Below are positions 1 to 7,799 of a stretch of 25,101 bases of DNA, in pieces. Under the pieces are notes generated by a model. That model was not told the origin of the DNA. It worked only from the letters and a program-made list of their open reading frames with translations, and made no database searches. This DNA is from JAACEU01 sp043816165 (GTDB taxonomy: Bacteria; Patescibacteriota; Gracilibacteria; UBA1369; LOWO2-01-FULL-3): NCBI GenBank assembly GCA_043816165.1, contig JBDRIE010000041.1:1-25101 (forward strand), written 5' to 3'. The first letter of the stretch is position 1; each line of letters opens with the position of its first letter. Made by a program: the position numbers and the translations under genes.

Positions 1-779
<779 letters not shown>

Positions 780-804
780 ATTAGTGATAAATTTTAGTAT
801 GATT

Positions 805-834
805 ACTATAATCTGTTATTATGGGTAGTGTCAA
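805..834 (-). promoter_or_regulatory. Promoter of the pilin-like gene
   Basis: On the minus strand TTGACA (829-834) is followed after 18 nt by TATAGT (805-810). Transcription would start roughly 20 nt before the ATG at 779. The -10 overlaps the plus-strand TATAAT at 807-812 that faces the peroxiredoxin-like gene, so the two promoters probably compete. Confidence 0.5.
807..812 (+). promoter_or_regulatory. -10 box (TATAAT) for the peroxiredoxin-like gene
   Basis: A perfect TATAAT lies 38 nt upstream of the ATG at 851. The -35 region is weak (TGATAA at 785-790, N16). It overlaps the -10 of the divergent pilin-like gene. Confidence 0.4.
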
Positions 835-850
835 TTAACCAAAACCGTCC

Positions 851-1360
851 ATGGTTTTATTAGAATCAAAAGATATTTCGATGGGGACGCCGGCCCCTGA
901 CTTTTCTCTGAAAGGAGTGGACGATCAGATGCATGGTTTGTCGGATTTTTCCGATGCCGAAGTTCTCGTAGTTGTGTTTATGTGCAATCATTGTCCTTAT
1001 GTTCAAGCTATTTGGGATCGGCTGGTTGTTTTGCAGGCGAAATTTGAGGATAGGAATGTCCGGTTTGTTGGTATTAATCCAAATTATCATCCGGATTATC
1101 CTGAAGATAGCTTGGAGAAAATGAAGGAATACTATGGTGAATATGAGATGAATTTTCCATATTTGATTGATGAGTCTCAGAAAGTTGCGAGAGCTTATGG
1201 TGCGCAGTGTACACCGGATATTTTTGTGTATGATCGTGAGCGAAAGTTGCAATATCACGGCAGGGTTGATGAGCATGCTATTGAGGCTTTGCTGAGAGGT
1301 GATGTTCCGTCTGAAGATCAGAATCCTTCAATGGGTTGTTCGATAAAATGGAGAGATTAG
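851..1360 (+). CDS. Thioredoxin-fold peroxiredoxin-like protein (PRX-like-1 type)
   Basis: A 169-residue AhpC/TSA-Redoxin family protein. Visible family marks are the PAPDFSLKG opening, the CNHCPYV motif (Cys45 and Cys48), the later AQCTPDIFVYD segment near residue 120, YHGRVD, and the terminal PSMGCSIKWR. This set is typical of the small PRX-like-1 group, which resembles thiol peroxidases and TlpA-like thioredoxins. No signal peptide is seen, so it should be cytoplasmic and act in thiol-dependent peroxide reduction or disulfide exchange; the substrate cannot be read from sequence. The length is close to full for the family. No Shine-Dalgarno precedes the ATG. It faces away from the pilin-like gene and runs toward the deaminase fusion 16 nt downstream. 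Confidence 0.85.
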   Translation: MVLLESKDISMGTPAPDFSLKGVDDQMHGLSDFSDAEVLVVVFMCNHCPYVQAIWDRLVVLQAKFEDRNVRFVGINPNYHPDYPEDSLEKMKEYYGEYEMNFPYLIDESQKVARAYGAQCTPDIFVYDRERKLQYHGRVDEHAIEALLRGDVPSEDQNPSMGCSIKWRD

Positions 1361-1376
1361 TGTATAAAGTTTCTGC

Positions 1377-2474
1377 ATGGAAAAAATAATTATCGGGCTT
1401 ACAGGCTCTATGGGCTGCGGAAAGGGGGAAATTGTGAAAATTCTTGAAAAGGAGGGGTTTAAGTATGTGACTTTGTCAATGATGGTGCGGGAAGAGGCTC
1501 GTAATCGTGGAATTGAGGAGGAAAGGGAAAAGTTGATGGAAGTGGGGAATTCTATGCGTGCTGAGGATGGAGCTGGTGTGCTTGCGCGGCGAGCAAGGGA
1601 GAAAATTGAGGAATCCGGTTATGAGTTGTGGGTAGTGGATGGAATTCGAAATCCTGCTGAGATTGAGGAATTGCGTAATAATGAAGGTGTTCGTATCGTT
1701 GGAGTACATGCTGAAAAAGAGACGCTTGTAGATAGGATTTTGGGTAGGGGAAGGGAAAGTGATGCTATTGATCGTGAGGAGGCATTGAGGAAGATTGAGA
1801 GGGAATGGGGTGAAGGTGAGAGCGAAGATGGGCAACAGGTTGGAAAATGTATGAAAATTACCGATATTGTGGTAGAAAATGAGGGCACTTTGGATGAATT
1901 GAAGGAAAAATTTGTAAATTATTATAATTCTATAAGGGAAAAGAAGATGGAATACACAAGGCCAACAAAGGATCAATACTATCTGGACCTCGCAAAATCC
2001 GTTGCCAGGCGCGGAACCTGTACGAAAGTGGAGATTGGTGCGGTTATTATTCGTGATGACCAGGTGGTTGCGACCGGGTATTGTGGTGCTCCTCGCGGTA
2101 CGAAAAGTTCTCACGAGCACGGTTTTTGCTTGAGAAAGAAGCTTGGGATTCCTTCCGGGCACAGATATGAGATGTGTAGGAGCGTTCATGCTGAGCAGAA
2201 TGCCATTATTAATGCGGCACGTGCCGGTACGAGCTTGATGGGTGGAGATATGTATATTTATGGGAAGAAATGGGGAGAAGATGCGGAAGCGCTAGATGCC
2301 TTTCCGTGCTTTATTTGTAAGAAAATGTTGATAAATTGTGGGCTTGATCGTGTGATTTGTTCGCTAAAAGATGGGGGATACAAGGTATTTACTGTAGAGG
2401 GTTGGATTAAGGATTGGCAAGAAAAGGACATCGTTGACGATGAATTTCAATACGGGGAGGGATATAGGCAATAG
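1377..2474 (+). CDS. UPF0200/dephospho-CoA-kinase-like P-loop domain fused to dCMP deaminase
   Basis: A 365-residue two-domain protein. Residues 1-185 form a P-loop kinase-like domain with GLTGSMGCGKGEIV (Gly rather than Ser/Thr after the Walker A lysine), then VDGIRNPAEIEEL and a C-terminal ENEGTLDEL, a pattern closest to UPF0200 and dephospho-CoA kinase proteins. Residues 192-350 form a cytidine/deoxycytidylate deaminase with the zinc and catalytic motif HAEQ (His271, Glu273) and PCFIC (Cys311, Cys314). The deaminase should turn dCMP into dUMP for dTMP synthesis. An internal ATG at 1947, preceded by AAGGGA, could give a free deaminase of about 175 residues. A TATAAA box lies 8 nt before the main ATG. 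The same domain order occurs in AvcD-type antiphage deaminases, but AvcD is longer. Confidence 0.85.
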   Translation: MEKIIIGLTGSMGCGKGEIVKILEKEGFKYVTLSMMVREEARNRGIEEEREKLMEVGNSMRAEDGAGVLARRAREKIEESGYELWVVDGIRNPAEIEELRNNEGVRIVGVHAEKETLVDRILGRGRESDAIDREEALRKIEREWGEGESEDGQQVGKCMKITDIVVENEGTLDELKEKFVNYYNSIREKKMEYTRPTKDQYYLDLAKSVARRGTCTKVEIGAVIIRDDQVVATGYCGAPRGTKSSHEHGFCLRKKLGIPSGHRYEMCRSVHAEQNAIINAARAGTSLMGGDMYIYGKKWGEDAEALDAFPCFICKKMLINCGLDRVICSLKDGGYKVFTVEGWIKDWQEKDIVDDEFQYGEGYRQ

Positions 2475-2477
2475 GGG

Positions 2478-2505
2478 TTGACACATTTCCAGAATCATGT
2501 AGAGT
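2478..2505 (+). promoter_or_regulatory. Promoter of the L,D-transpeptidase-like gene
   Basis: TTGACA (2478-2483), a 16-nt spacer and TAGAGT (2500-2505) lie just after the deaminase stop. The leader to the ATG at 2530 would be about 18 nt. Confidence 0.45.
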
Positions 2506-2529
2506 GTTTCGCTATCGTTAATTTTTATT

Positions 2530-3120
2530 ATGAAAAAGGTATTTAGAACAATTGGGTTTTTGTACATGCTGTTGTACGTTTTTGTTAGCTTTGGTATCGC
2601 TAATGCTGACTCATGGAATTTGGACAAATTATATAGTTTAGACATGTTTTCATCAGGTTCATGGGATTTAAGTAGGTATGACAAATTTCAAGTATCAGAA
2701 GGGGATTATTTTCTTGTAGATATAGATGACGCGCTTGGATATTTGATTAATGATGACAACAAAACTTATACGGTTTTCCCGGTAATGACCGGTGCTCTGA
2801 GAACTCCCACACCTGAAAAAGAGTGGGTTGTTAAGGAGAAAAATATCCAGCCAAATCGTGTTATTTTTGGTGAAACAGGTGAGTTTTTGAGAATGTATTC
2901 AAACGAGGGTAATACGCGAACCGGATATGGTATTCACAATTATGGGTATTTTGAAGAAGAGATTGAAAGAGGTACTAAATATTTGAGTTTAGGATGTATT
3001 TTGGTGTCTGCTGATGTCCACGACGTTATCGAAGAAAGTTATCTCGCTAATGGTGAAAGTATGCATATGATCACCACGAACGATGTTAACTTGTCTTCGT
3101 ATATCAAATTGGGATTATAA
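2530..3120 (+). CDS. L,D-transpeptidase-like (YkuD-type) exported protein
   Basis: A 196-residue protein with an N-terminal signal peptide or anchor (about residues 5-26, ending GIANA). The YkuD catalytic pattern can be traced: GYGIHNYG with His136, then YLSLGCILVS with the presumptive nucleophile Cys156. YkuD enzymes make 3-3 peptidoglycan cross-links or attach proteins to the wall. Two usual residues differ: the His of the SHGC box is Leu, and the Arg after CI is Leu. The enzyme may be divergent or have altered specificity. It ends 3 nt before the stop of the convergent SLH gene, with a small inverted repeat GACTT-N5-AAGTC at the junction (3121-3135). Confidence 0.65.
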   Translation: MKKVFRTIGFLYMLLYVFVSFGIANADSWNLDKLYSLDMFSSGSWDLSRYDKFQVSEGDYFLVDIDDALGYLINDDNKTYTVFPVMTGALRTPTPEKEWVVKEKNIQPNRVIFGETGEFLRMYSNEGNTRTGYGIHNYGYFEEEIERGTKYLSLGCILVSADVHDVIEESYLANGESMHMITTNDVNLSSYIKLGL

Positions 3121-3123
3121 GAC

Positions 3124-4038
3124 TTAATTCAAGTCTTCATAAGTAATCACTTCGTCTGCGGAATCTCCGAGATATTCTTCCAGTTCTCCTTTTCGTGATT
3201 TTAGGATTCTGGTAATAAGATCTGCCATTTGAGCACGTGTGAAGTCTTGGTCGAACTTCGTTACATCGAGAGGGATGAAGTTGCCTTCAGATGCTTGCAT
3301 TACGAGATCCTTGTACCAAGGAGATGATTCTTCAAAATCGTAATTGAATCCAACCATTGTGATTTTAAGTGCTTCTGCAAATGTGATTTCGTTTGTTGGT
3401 TTGAATAAATTTCCTGAGTATCCTTCTACGATTCCTTCTTCTTTGGCGAAGCAGACGTATTTTGCGTACCATTCGTTTGATGGAACGTCTGAGAAGCAGT
3501 TTTTGTTAGCAAAGTCTTCGAATTCGTTTCCAAATGCGGCTTCGATAATTATTTTTAGGAGTTCTGCTCTGTTTACTGTGTTATCCGGTTTGTAAGAACC
3601 GTCATTATATCCGTTTACGATGCCGTTTTCATATACATACCAGATTGCTTCTTCGTATTTGTGGTTACTGATGTCGTACATTGGTGCGTTGTCCTCGTTG
3701 TCTGAAGTGGCTTCCGGTTCAGGTTCTGTTTGAGTTAAGGATTTTGAGGTTTGTTCAATTAACCATTGGCCGACCCAACCGATTTGTCCATCAGGTGTTT
3801 CGATTTTGTACCATCCGTCTGTTTCACCGATTACGTGGATGATTGTACCCACAGGGAGTGTTGTGAGGACTGCGGAACCTTCCATACAGGCTACGTCCCT
3901 TACGAAGGCACCTGTTGTTACTTCAGCGTTCCAATCTCTTTCATAGATGGGATCTTGGAAGCAGTCTCCGGCATGTACAGCTGGAGCGAGAAGTGTCGTT
4001 ATTGCGATTAGCGTGAGTGTTGTAAGAAATTTCTTCAT
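3124..4038 (-). CDS. Secreted SH3b + triple SLH surface protein
   Basis: A 304-residue protein. The ATG at 4038 is preferred because it starts a canonical signal peptide (MKKFLTTL... cut after VHA, residue 23); the longer frame from 4110 adds 24 residues that would bury it. Residues about 25-95 look like a bacterial SH3 domain (GTIIHVIGETDGWYKIE, GWVGQWL). An acidic Pro/Glu linker follows, then three SLH domains (about 125-170, 180-230, 240-285) with the GYNDGSYKPDNTVNRAE and FTRAQMADLITR signatures. SLH domains bind secondary wall polymers or the S-layer base. The second contains Cys181 and Cys196, 15 apart, an unusual pair repeated exactly in the large SLH protein at 15533-18001. It may be anchored at the cell surface. 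Confidence 0.85.
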   Translation of the reverse strand: MKKFLTTLTLIAITTLLAPAVHAGDCFQDPIYERDWNAEVTTGAFVRDVACMEGSAVLTTLPVGTIIHVIGETDGWYKIETPDGQIGWVGQWLIEQTSKSLTQTEPEPEATSDNEDNAPMYDISNHKYEEAIWYVYENGIVNGYNDGSYKPDNTVNRAELLKIIIEAAFGNEFEDFANKNCFSDVPSNEWYAKYVCFAKEEGIVEGYSGNLFKPTNEITFAEALKITMVGFNYDFEESSPWYKDLVMQASEGNFIPLDVTKFDQDFTRAQMADLITRILKSRKGELEEYLGDSADEVITYEDLN

Positions 4039-4080
4039 GGTAGATTTGGTTAGCCCGCTTGAGGCGTGGTTTGTTAAGAT

Positions 4081-4110
4081 GTTGTAATTGTTATAACGGG
4101 AAAATGGCAA
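4081..4110 (-). promoter_or_regulatory. Promoter of the SH3-SLH gene
   Basis: On the minus strand TTGCCA (4105-4110), an 18-nt spacer and TACAAC (4081-4086) precede a leader of about 40 nt. The other SLH gene has the same TTGCCA box and 18-nt spacing. Confidence 0.35.
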
Positions 4111-4146
4111 ATATGCTACGGGTGTGGGAAAAGATTAAATAAAAAA

Positions 4147-4170
4147 CCCCACTTGGAGGTGGGGCTTTTT
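4147..4170 (-). terminator. Rho-independent terminator of the Lys/Cys-rich mini-operon
   Basis: On the minus strand CCCCAC (4159-4164), a six-base loop and GTGGGG (4147-4152) form a strong stem followed by TTTTTT (4141-4146). On the plus strand the hairpin is followed by C and five T, so it may work both ways. It lies just after the stop of the Cys-rich peptide gene. Confidence 0.9.
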
Positions 4171-4180
4171 ATTTACCAGT

Positions 4181-4294
4181 TTAGAGGTCTTCGTAACTTT
4201 CACTTTCAAAGAATTCGCAGTAGCATTCACATTTTGGAGCTCCGCACTCCTGGCATGTACGGCAATTGTCGCCGCACCTACATTTTTTTTCCAT
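4181..4294 (-). CDS. Eight-cysteine mini-protein with acidic tail
   Basis: A 37-residue ORF. Cysteines sit at 5, 7, 11, 14, 17, 22, 24 and 26 (MEKKCRCGDNC, CQECGAPKCECYC), followed by an acidic tail ending ESYEDL. This spacing suits binding of one or two zinc ions or other soft metals, as in a zinc knuckle or metallothionein. The start is the only ATG in frame. It lies 10 nt after the Lys-rich peptide gene and directly before a strong terminator, which supports a real transcript. The C-terminal half matches the tail of the 48-residue protein at 7176-7322 (C-x-x-C-G, then C-x-C, then an acidic end). No known family is recognised. RNA binding, metal storage or redox buffering are all possible. 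Confidence 0.6.
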   Translation of the reverse strand: MEKKCRCGDNCRTCQECGAPKCECYCEFFESESYEDL

Positions 4295-4304
4295 ACTTTA
4301 TGGA

Positions 4305-4379
4305 TTATTTTTTCCCTTTTTTTCCCTTTTTTGCGGCAGGTTTCTTGACTGCTTTCTTGGCAGGTTTTTTGGTTGCCAT
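4305..4379 (-). CDS. Lys/Ala-rich basic mini-protein (histone-H1-tail-like)
   Basis: A 24-residue ORF starting MATKKPAKKAVKKPAAKKG and ending KKGKK. More than half the residues are Lys and the rest are mainly Ala, Pro and Gly. This composition resembles the tails of histone H1-like and HU-extension proteins that bind nucleic acid. It is the first gene of a two-gene unit with the eight-cysteine peptide (10-nt gap) and a shared terminator. A possible promoter, TTGCTT-N16-GATAAT, sits at 4411-4438. Homopurine composition could mimic an ORF, but the ATG, stop, promoter, neighbour and terminator fit together, and the fused paralogue at 7176-7322 carries the same basic segment. Confidence 0.5.
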   Translation of the reverse strand: MATKKPAKKAVKKPAAKKGKKGKK

Positions 4380-4410
4380 AGGAATGGGGTTATTTGATAG
4401 GACAGTTCAA

Positions 4411-4438
4411 ATTATCGACTTTTTCTTTTAAAAAGCAA
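4411..4438 (-). promoter_or_regulatory. Candidate promoter of the Lys/Cys-rich mini-operon
   Basis: On the minus strand TTGCTT (4433-4438), a 16-nt spacer and GATAAT (4411-4416) lie about 32 nt before the ATG at 4379. Confidence 0.35.
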
Positions 4439-4533
4439 TAGGGAAATAATGGCATTTTAAAGCCTTATAATTCATCGTATTGTGAGATTTACGAAATTGG
4501 GGAATAATGAATACGAGTTTTTAATAATTCTTT

Positions 4534-5658
4534 ATGCCTTTACTGGAAAAATTAATTAAAGAAGTTGAGTCGGCGGAGGCTTTCTTGAAAGAGGGAAATA
4601 CACTTCTTAATCTTACTATTCAGAGCTTGGATTTGAATGAAATTCATATTGATTGGGAGAATGTGAAATTGGCGAATACTACTTTTCTTGGGTGTGATAT
4701 GTCGGAGGAGATTGAGATTGTTTTGAGGAAAAAGGGTGCAGTGATTTATCCGAAAATTGTTGGGCTTCCTTATAATCCTTATAGAAAATCTCTTTATACC
4801 TGGCAGGAATTGATGGAGGGATACGATGTTGAGAATGATAATAGTAAAGATTTGCAGATTTATACTCATTTTAATAGTTTTCGATATGGGGCGGATATAA
4901 ATGAAGCTTTGTCTCAGAGGATTCATGATCATGCAATAGATGATGCTTTGCGTGAAGTTGTAGGATTTGATGACAAGGGGATGACGAGTAGAAAATGTTT
5001 GGGTGTAATGGGTGGCCATGGGATTTTACGAACAGATCCGTTTTTCGAAAAAGTGGCTGTAACTACAAAGAAATTGGCAGAAGCCGGTTATTTCATTTTG
5101 TCGGGAGGGGGTCCCGGAATCATGGAAGCCGCTAATTTAGGAGCGTATTTTGCGGGGAAAACGGATGAAGATTTGAATAGTGCCATTGAGATTTTGAAGG
5201 AATCTCCTGGATTTAAGGAAGCTGGATACATTACTCAAGCTAAAAAAGTTATTGAAGCTTATCCTGAGGGAACTGAAAACATGGCTATACCAACTTGGTT
5301 TTATGGACACGAACCTTCGAATCTTTTTGCGCAATATATTGCGAAATATTTTTCAAATTCTATTCGTGAGGATGTGCTTTTGGCTACTTCTTTGTATGGA
5401 ATTATTTATGCTCCTGGAAGTGCCGGGACTGTTCAGGAAATTTTTGCGGATGTCGCTCAAAATCATTATGAAACTTATGGATATACAAGTCCGATGGTGT
5501 TTTTGGGCAAGAAGTTCTGGAGTGAGGATAGCTTGATTTATCAAATGTTGGATAAATTTTCTGAGGGGCATAAGTACCATGAGATGATTAGTATTTTTGA
5601 TGATTCGGATGAAGTGGTTGAATTTATTAAAGCTCATCCACCAGTTAAATTAAAATAA
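4534..5658 (+). CDS. LOG-family (lysine decarboxylase-like) Rossmann protein
   Basis: A 374-residue protein. The C-terminal two thirds carry the LOG hallmarks: CLGVMGGHG near residue 155, SGGGPGIMEAANLGA (190-204) and PGSAGTVQEIF (294-304), a variant of PGGxGTxxE. LOG proteins release nucleobases from nucleoside monophosphates, as in cytokinin activation or nucleotide salvage (PpnN). The first 150 residues are an extra domain with no motif I recognise (VKLANTTFLGCDMSEE, NPYRKSLYTWQEL); many CPR and actinobacterial LOG proteins are similarly long. Probably a cytoplasmic nucleotide-monophosphate phosphoribohydrolase, but the substrate is not readable. A TATAAT lies at 4466-4471 without a convincing -35. 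The DUF389 gene follows after 15 nt. Confidence 0.75.
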   Translation: MPLLEKLIKEVESAEAFLKEGNTLLNLTIQSLDLNEIHIDWENVKLANTTFLGCDMSEEIEIVLRKKGAVIYPKIVGLPYNPYRKSLYTWQELMEGYDVENDNSKDLQIYTHFNSFRYGADINEALSQRIHDHAIDDALREVVGFDDKGMTSRKCLGVMGGHGILRTDPFFEKVAVTTKKLAEAGYFILSGGGPGIMEAANLGAYFAGKTDEDLNSAIEILKESPGFKEAGYITQAKKVIEAYPEGTENMAIPTWFYGHEPSNLFAQYIAKYFSNSIREDVLLATSLYGIIYAPGSAGTVQEIFADVAQNHYETYGYTSPMVFLGKKFWSEDSLIYQMLDKFSEGHKYHEMISIFDDSDEVVEFIKAHPPVKLK

Positions 5659-5673
5659 TTTAAAAAATGAAAA

Positions 5674-6837
5674 ATGTCTGAAGAAAAAACTAATGTTACA
5701 AATGGAGATGGAGAGGACGTCGAGGTAAGCAAAAAGGAGCGTAGTGAGTCGCCTTTGCTGAAAGATGAGGCGGTGAAGAGTGAGGAAACTGAACATGAGC
5801 AGATTGTGGTTTCCGAGCACACTTTTTGGGATAAGTTGGCTTGGTTGAAATTGTCTATTGAGGAAAAAGCTATTTTGGCAGAGGGGATTTTAGATGAAAT
5901 TGAAAACAAACCTCTTTATTGGCTTCAGCTTATTGTTTCTGTGATGATTATTACGTTTGGGTTGTTGCAGAATTCGGTAGCGGTTGTGATTGGAGGAATG
6001 TTGATTGCTCCAATTTTGAAACCGATTAAAGGTTTGGCGTTTGGTATCACGACAGGGCAACCAAGGTTTTTTTGGAAGTCCGTTTTTCTGATGTTTTTAA
6101 GTATAATTTTTGCGATATTTACGGCATATGTGTTTTCTTTGATAATTCCTTTGAAAATAGAGACGCCTGAGATTATTGCGCGGACTTCTCCGAATATTTT
6201 GGACCTTCTTATTGCGATTTCTTCCGGAATGATTGCAATGCTTTCGTTGTATTTCAAGAAACTTTCGGAAAGTGTTGCGGGAGTGGCGATGGCTGCGGCT
6301 TTGATGCCGCCTTTGGCTGTTGTTGGGATTGAATTGGCATTATCAAATTCCGGTGCGGCCGGAGGAAGTGCGTTTTTGTTTGTGACAAACTTGTTTGCGA
6401 TTTTGGCTGTTGGTGTAATTATCTTTTTGTTCTATGGGTTTTCACCTCATCATGGTGAGGAAAAAACAAAGAATACGACTCTTCGGGTTGCTGCGATTTT
6501 GTTTTCGCTTTTGATTTATATTTCATTCCCGCTTTTTGCTTCTTTGAAAAGTATTACAGAGAGTATTGACCTGCAAGCCCTTACCGTAGACGTTCTTGAG
6601 TCGTCTTTGGAAGAATATTTTCCCGAGGCAAAAGTCAGTTCTATTCATATTGTGGATTTTGATGAAGATTTTATTAAATTTACCGGAAAAATTAAGGTTG
6701 AGGAGGGAGCTTTATTTTTGTTTGAGGATCAGGAAAAAGTTTATTCTGATTTGAAAAAGGAATTGGGAATCGAGGTCGATATGGAGCTTGAAATTGTGCC
6801 TGTGGTTGTAATTCATTCGGAGATTGTAATTGAATAA
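5674..6837 (+). CDS. DUF389 family integral membrane protein
   Basis: A 387-residue protein. The first ~50 residues are acidic and probably disordered. The DUF389 core begins near residue 78 (NKPLYWLQLIVSVMIITFG, then VIGGMLIAPILKPIKG) and continues through about six hydrophobic segments to residue ~300. The last ~90 residues form a soluble domain (SSIHIVDFDEDFIKFTGKI, QEKVYSDLKKEL). The family is found in bacteria and archaea; its function is not established, and a transport role is only a guess. An ATG 7 nt upstream (5667) ends at TGA after four codons, so the start at 5674 is safe under code 11. It lies between the LOG gene and the Smr gene with short gaps, probably in one transcript. Confidence 0.85.
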   Translation: MSEEKTNVTNGDGEDVEVSKKERSESPLLKDEAVKSEETEHEQIVVSEHTFWDKLAWLKLSIEEKAILAEGILDEIENKPLYWLQLIVSVMIITFGLLQNSVAVVIGGMLIAPILKPIKGLAFGITTGQPRFFWKSVFLMFLSIIFAIFTAYVFSLIIPLKIETPEIIARTSPNILDLLIAISSGMIAMLSLYFKKLSESVAGVAMAAALMPPLAVVGIELALSNSGAAGGSAFLFVTNLFAILAVGVIIFLFYGFSPHHGEEKTKNTTLRVAAILFSLLIYISFPLFASLKSITESIDLQALTVDVLESSLEEYFPEAKVSSIHIVDFDEDFIKFTGKIKVEEGALFLFEDQEKVYSDLKKELGIEVDMELEIVPVVVIHSEIVIE

Positions 6838-6840
6838 TCT

Positions 6841-7179
6841 ATGGCGAAGTTAAGTAAAAAAGATCGGAAAAAGAAGGTTAATAAATATGATAATTTGAGC
6901 CAGCCTCAGGCGGAGTTTGATTTTCATGGGCGGGGTGCATTGACTCAGGAGATGGTTAGGAAAATGGCGGATGAATTTGTTGAGGAATGCAGGGATAGGG
7001 GTTTGACCAAAGTCCTTTTTATTACCGGTAAAGGCTTGCATTCTGCGAAGGGAATGCCTGTGATTAAGCCGTTTTTGAAGCAATATTTTTCCGGGAAATT
7101 TTTTGTGGAAAGGGTTTATGAGGGGAGATTTGATCGGGGAGGAACCGGTACTTTGGAAGTTATTTTTAACTGGTCTTAG
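6841..7179 (+). CDS. Smr-domain protein
   Basis: A 112-residue single-domain Smr protein. A basic N-terminus (KLSKKDRKKKVNK) precedes the Smr domain with its FDFHGRG box (about residues 27-33), VLFITGKGLHSAKG (the HGxG-type loop) and GTGTLEVIF at the end. Smr domains, named for the MutS2 C-terminus, nick branched DNA or act as RNA endonucleases on stalled ribosomes; which applies here cannot be told. It starts 3 nt after the DUF389 stop. Its stop overlaps by 4 nt the stop of the convergent Lys/Cys-rich gene, so the shared bases TTAG serve both. Confidence 0.85.
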   Translation: MAKLSKKDRKKKVNKYDNLSQPQAEFDFHGRGALTQEMVRKMADEFVEECRDRGLTKVLFITGKGLHSAKGMPVIKPFLKQYFSGKFFVERVYEGRFDRGGTGTLEVIFNWS

Positions 7180-7322
7180 TCATCGAATTCGTGAACATTT
7201 TCATTTGGAAAACATCCACATTCAGATTTTGAGTTACCGCAGTTTTCGCAAGGAGTGTAAAATCCACCGCCGCTACCTCTTTTTTCTTTCTTAATCTTTT
7301 TCTTCTTTTTTGCTTTTTCCAT
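7176..7322 (-). CDS. Lys-rich plus Cys-rich mini-protein, fused relative of the 4181-4379 pair
   Basis: A 48-residue protein. The ATG at 7322 is preferred over 7373 because it starts the basic block directly (MEKAKKKKKIKKEKR). A GSGGG linker follows, then a four-cysteine segment (CENCGNSKSECGC; Cys25, 28, 35, 37) and an acidic end (NVHEFDD). It joins in one chain the two parts that are separate genes at 4181-4379: a Lys-rich stretch and a C-x-x-C-G...C-x-C module with acidic tail. Probable zinc-ribbon-like nucleic-acid binder by composition. No family is recognised. The 3' end overlaps the Smr stop by 4 nt. Confidence 0.6.
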   Translation of the reverse strand: MEKAKKKKKIKKEKRGSGGGFYTPCENCGNSKSECGCFPNENVHEFDD

Positions 7323-7414
7323 AATGAATAATAAGTAAGAATTTAATTCTATTCTTAAAGGTTGATTATGCAATAGATAAAATATACTTTGTTAAGGTAA
7401 TTAATCATAAAAAT

Positions 7415-7768
7415 ATGGCACATTATACTTGCAAAGGTGGTTGTGGGGGAGTTCTAGATGAAATTGGGATATGTGAAGCTGATGGATGTTCCAATCAATG
7501 GGAGCTGATGGAAGAGTGTGATTGTACTGACGGGAAACATGGGATGGAAGGGCCTGCGTTGGTTGTGAAGGATAGTAGTGGAAATGTTCTGAGTGACGGA
7601 GATGATGTTGTTTTGATAAAGGATCTGACTTTGAGGGGGTCGTCAAAGACTTTTAAGAGAGGCACAAAGGCTTCAGGCATTAAGTTGACTGACAATCCTG
7701 AGGAGGTTGATTGTAAGTTGGAGGGGACGGCAATTGTTTTGAGAGTGGAATTTTTGAAGAAAGTTTAG
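7415..7768 (+). CDS. PhnA-domain protein with Cys-rich N-terminus
   Basis: A 117-residue protein. Residues 48-117 match the PhnA/YjdM C-terminal domain (ALVVKDSSGNVLSDGDDV, LIKDLTLRGSS, RGTKASGIKL, VDCKLEG, LRVEFLKKV). The N-terminal 40 residues are a zinc-ribbon-like region with CKGGC, CEADGC and CDC, differing from the two CxxC knuckles of the E. coli protein. Despite the name, PhnA is not shown to cleave phosphonates, and its role remains unclear. There is no phosphonate gene nearby. Weak promoter boxes (TTGATT 7362-7367, TATACT 7383-7388, N15) precede it. Confidence 0.85.
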   Translation: MAHYTCKGGCGGVLDEIGICEADGCSNQWELMEECDCTDGKHGMEGPALVVKDSSGNVLSDGDDVVLIKDLTLRGSSKTFKRGTKASGIKLTDNPEEVDCKLEGTAIVLRVEFLKKV

Positions 7769-7799
7769 TATCATATTGTTATTATTAACCTCTTTTCTT

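Noticed and set aside
866..1276. Antisense ORF of 136 residues over the peroxiredoxin-like gene, and similar antisense ORFs elsewhere
   Set aside because: They mirror strong coding frames with family motifs and have no independent features.
4039..4110. Longer start for the SH3-SLH gene (4110), and likewise 18058 for the large SLH gene
   Set aside because: Both extensions would put charged residues ahead of a canonical signal peptide, and the proposed promoters lie within or next to these extensions.
4153..4431. 92-residue plus-strand ORF
   Set aside because: It is antisense to the two mini-genes and crosses their terminator; its Phe-rich sequence is the mirror of Lys codons.
5667..5681. Genetic code 25 (UGA read as glycine)
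   Set aside because: The upstream ATG at 5667 meets TGA after four codons, and TGA ends several well-defined genes at their family ends, including overlapping ATGA junctions, so code 11 applies.
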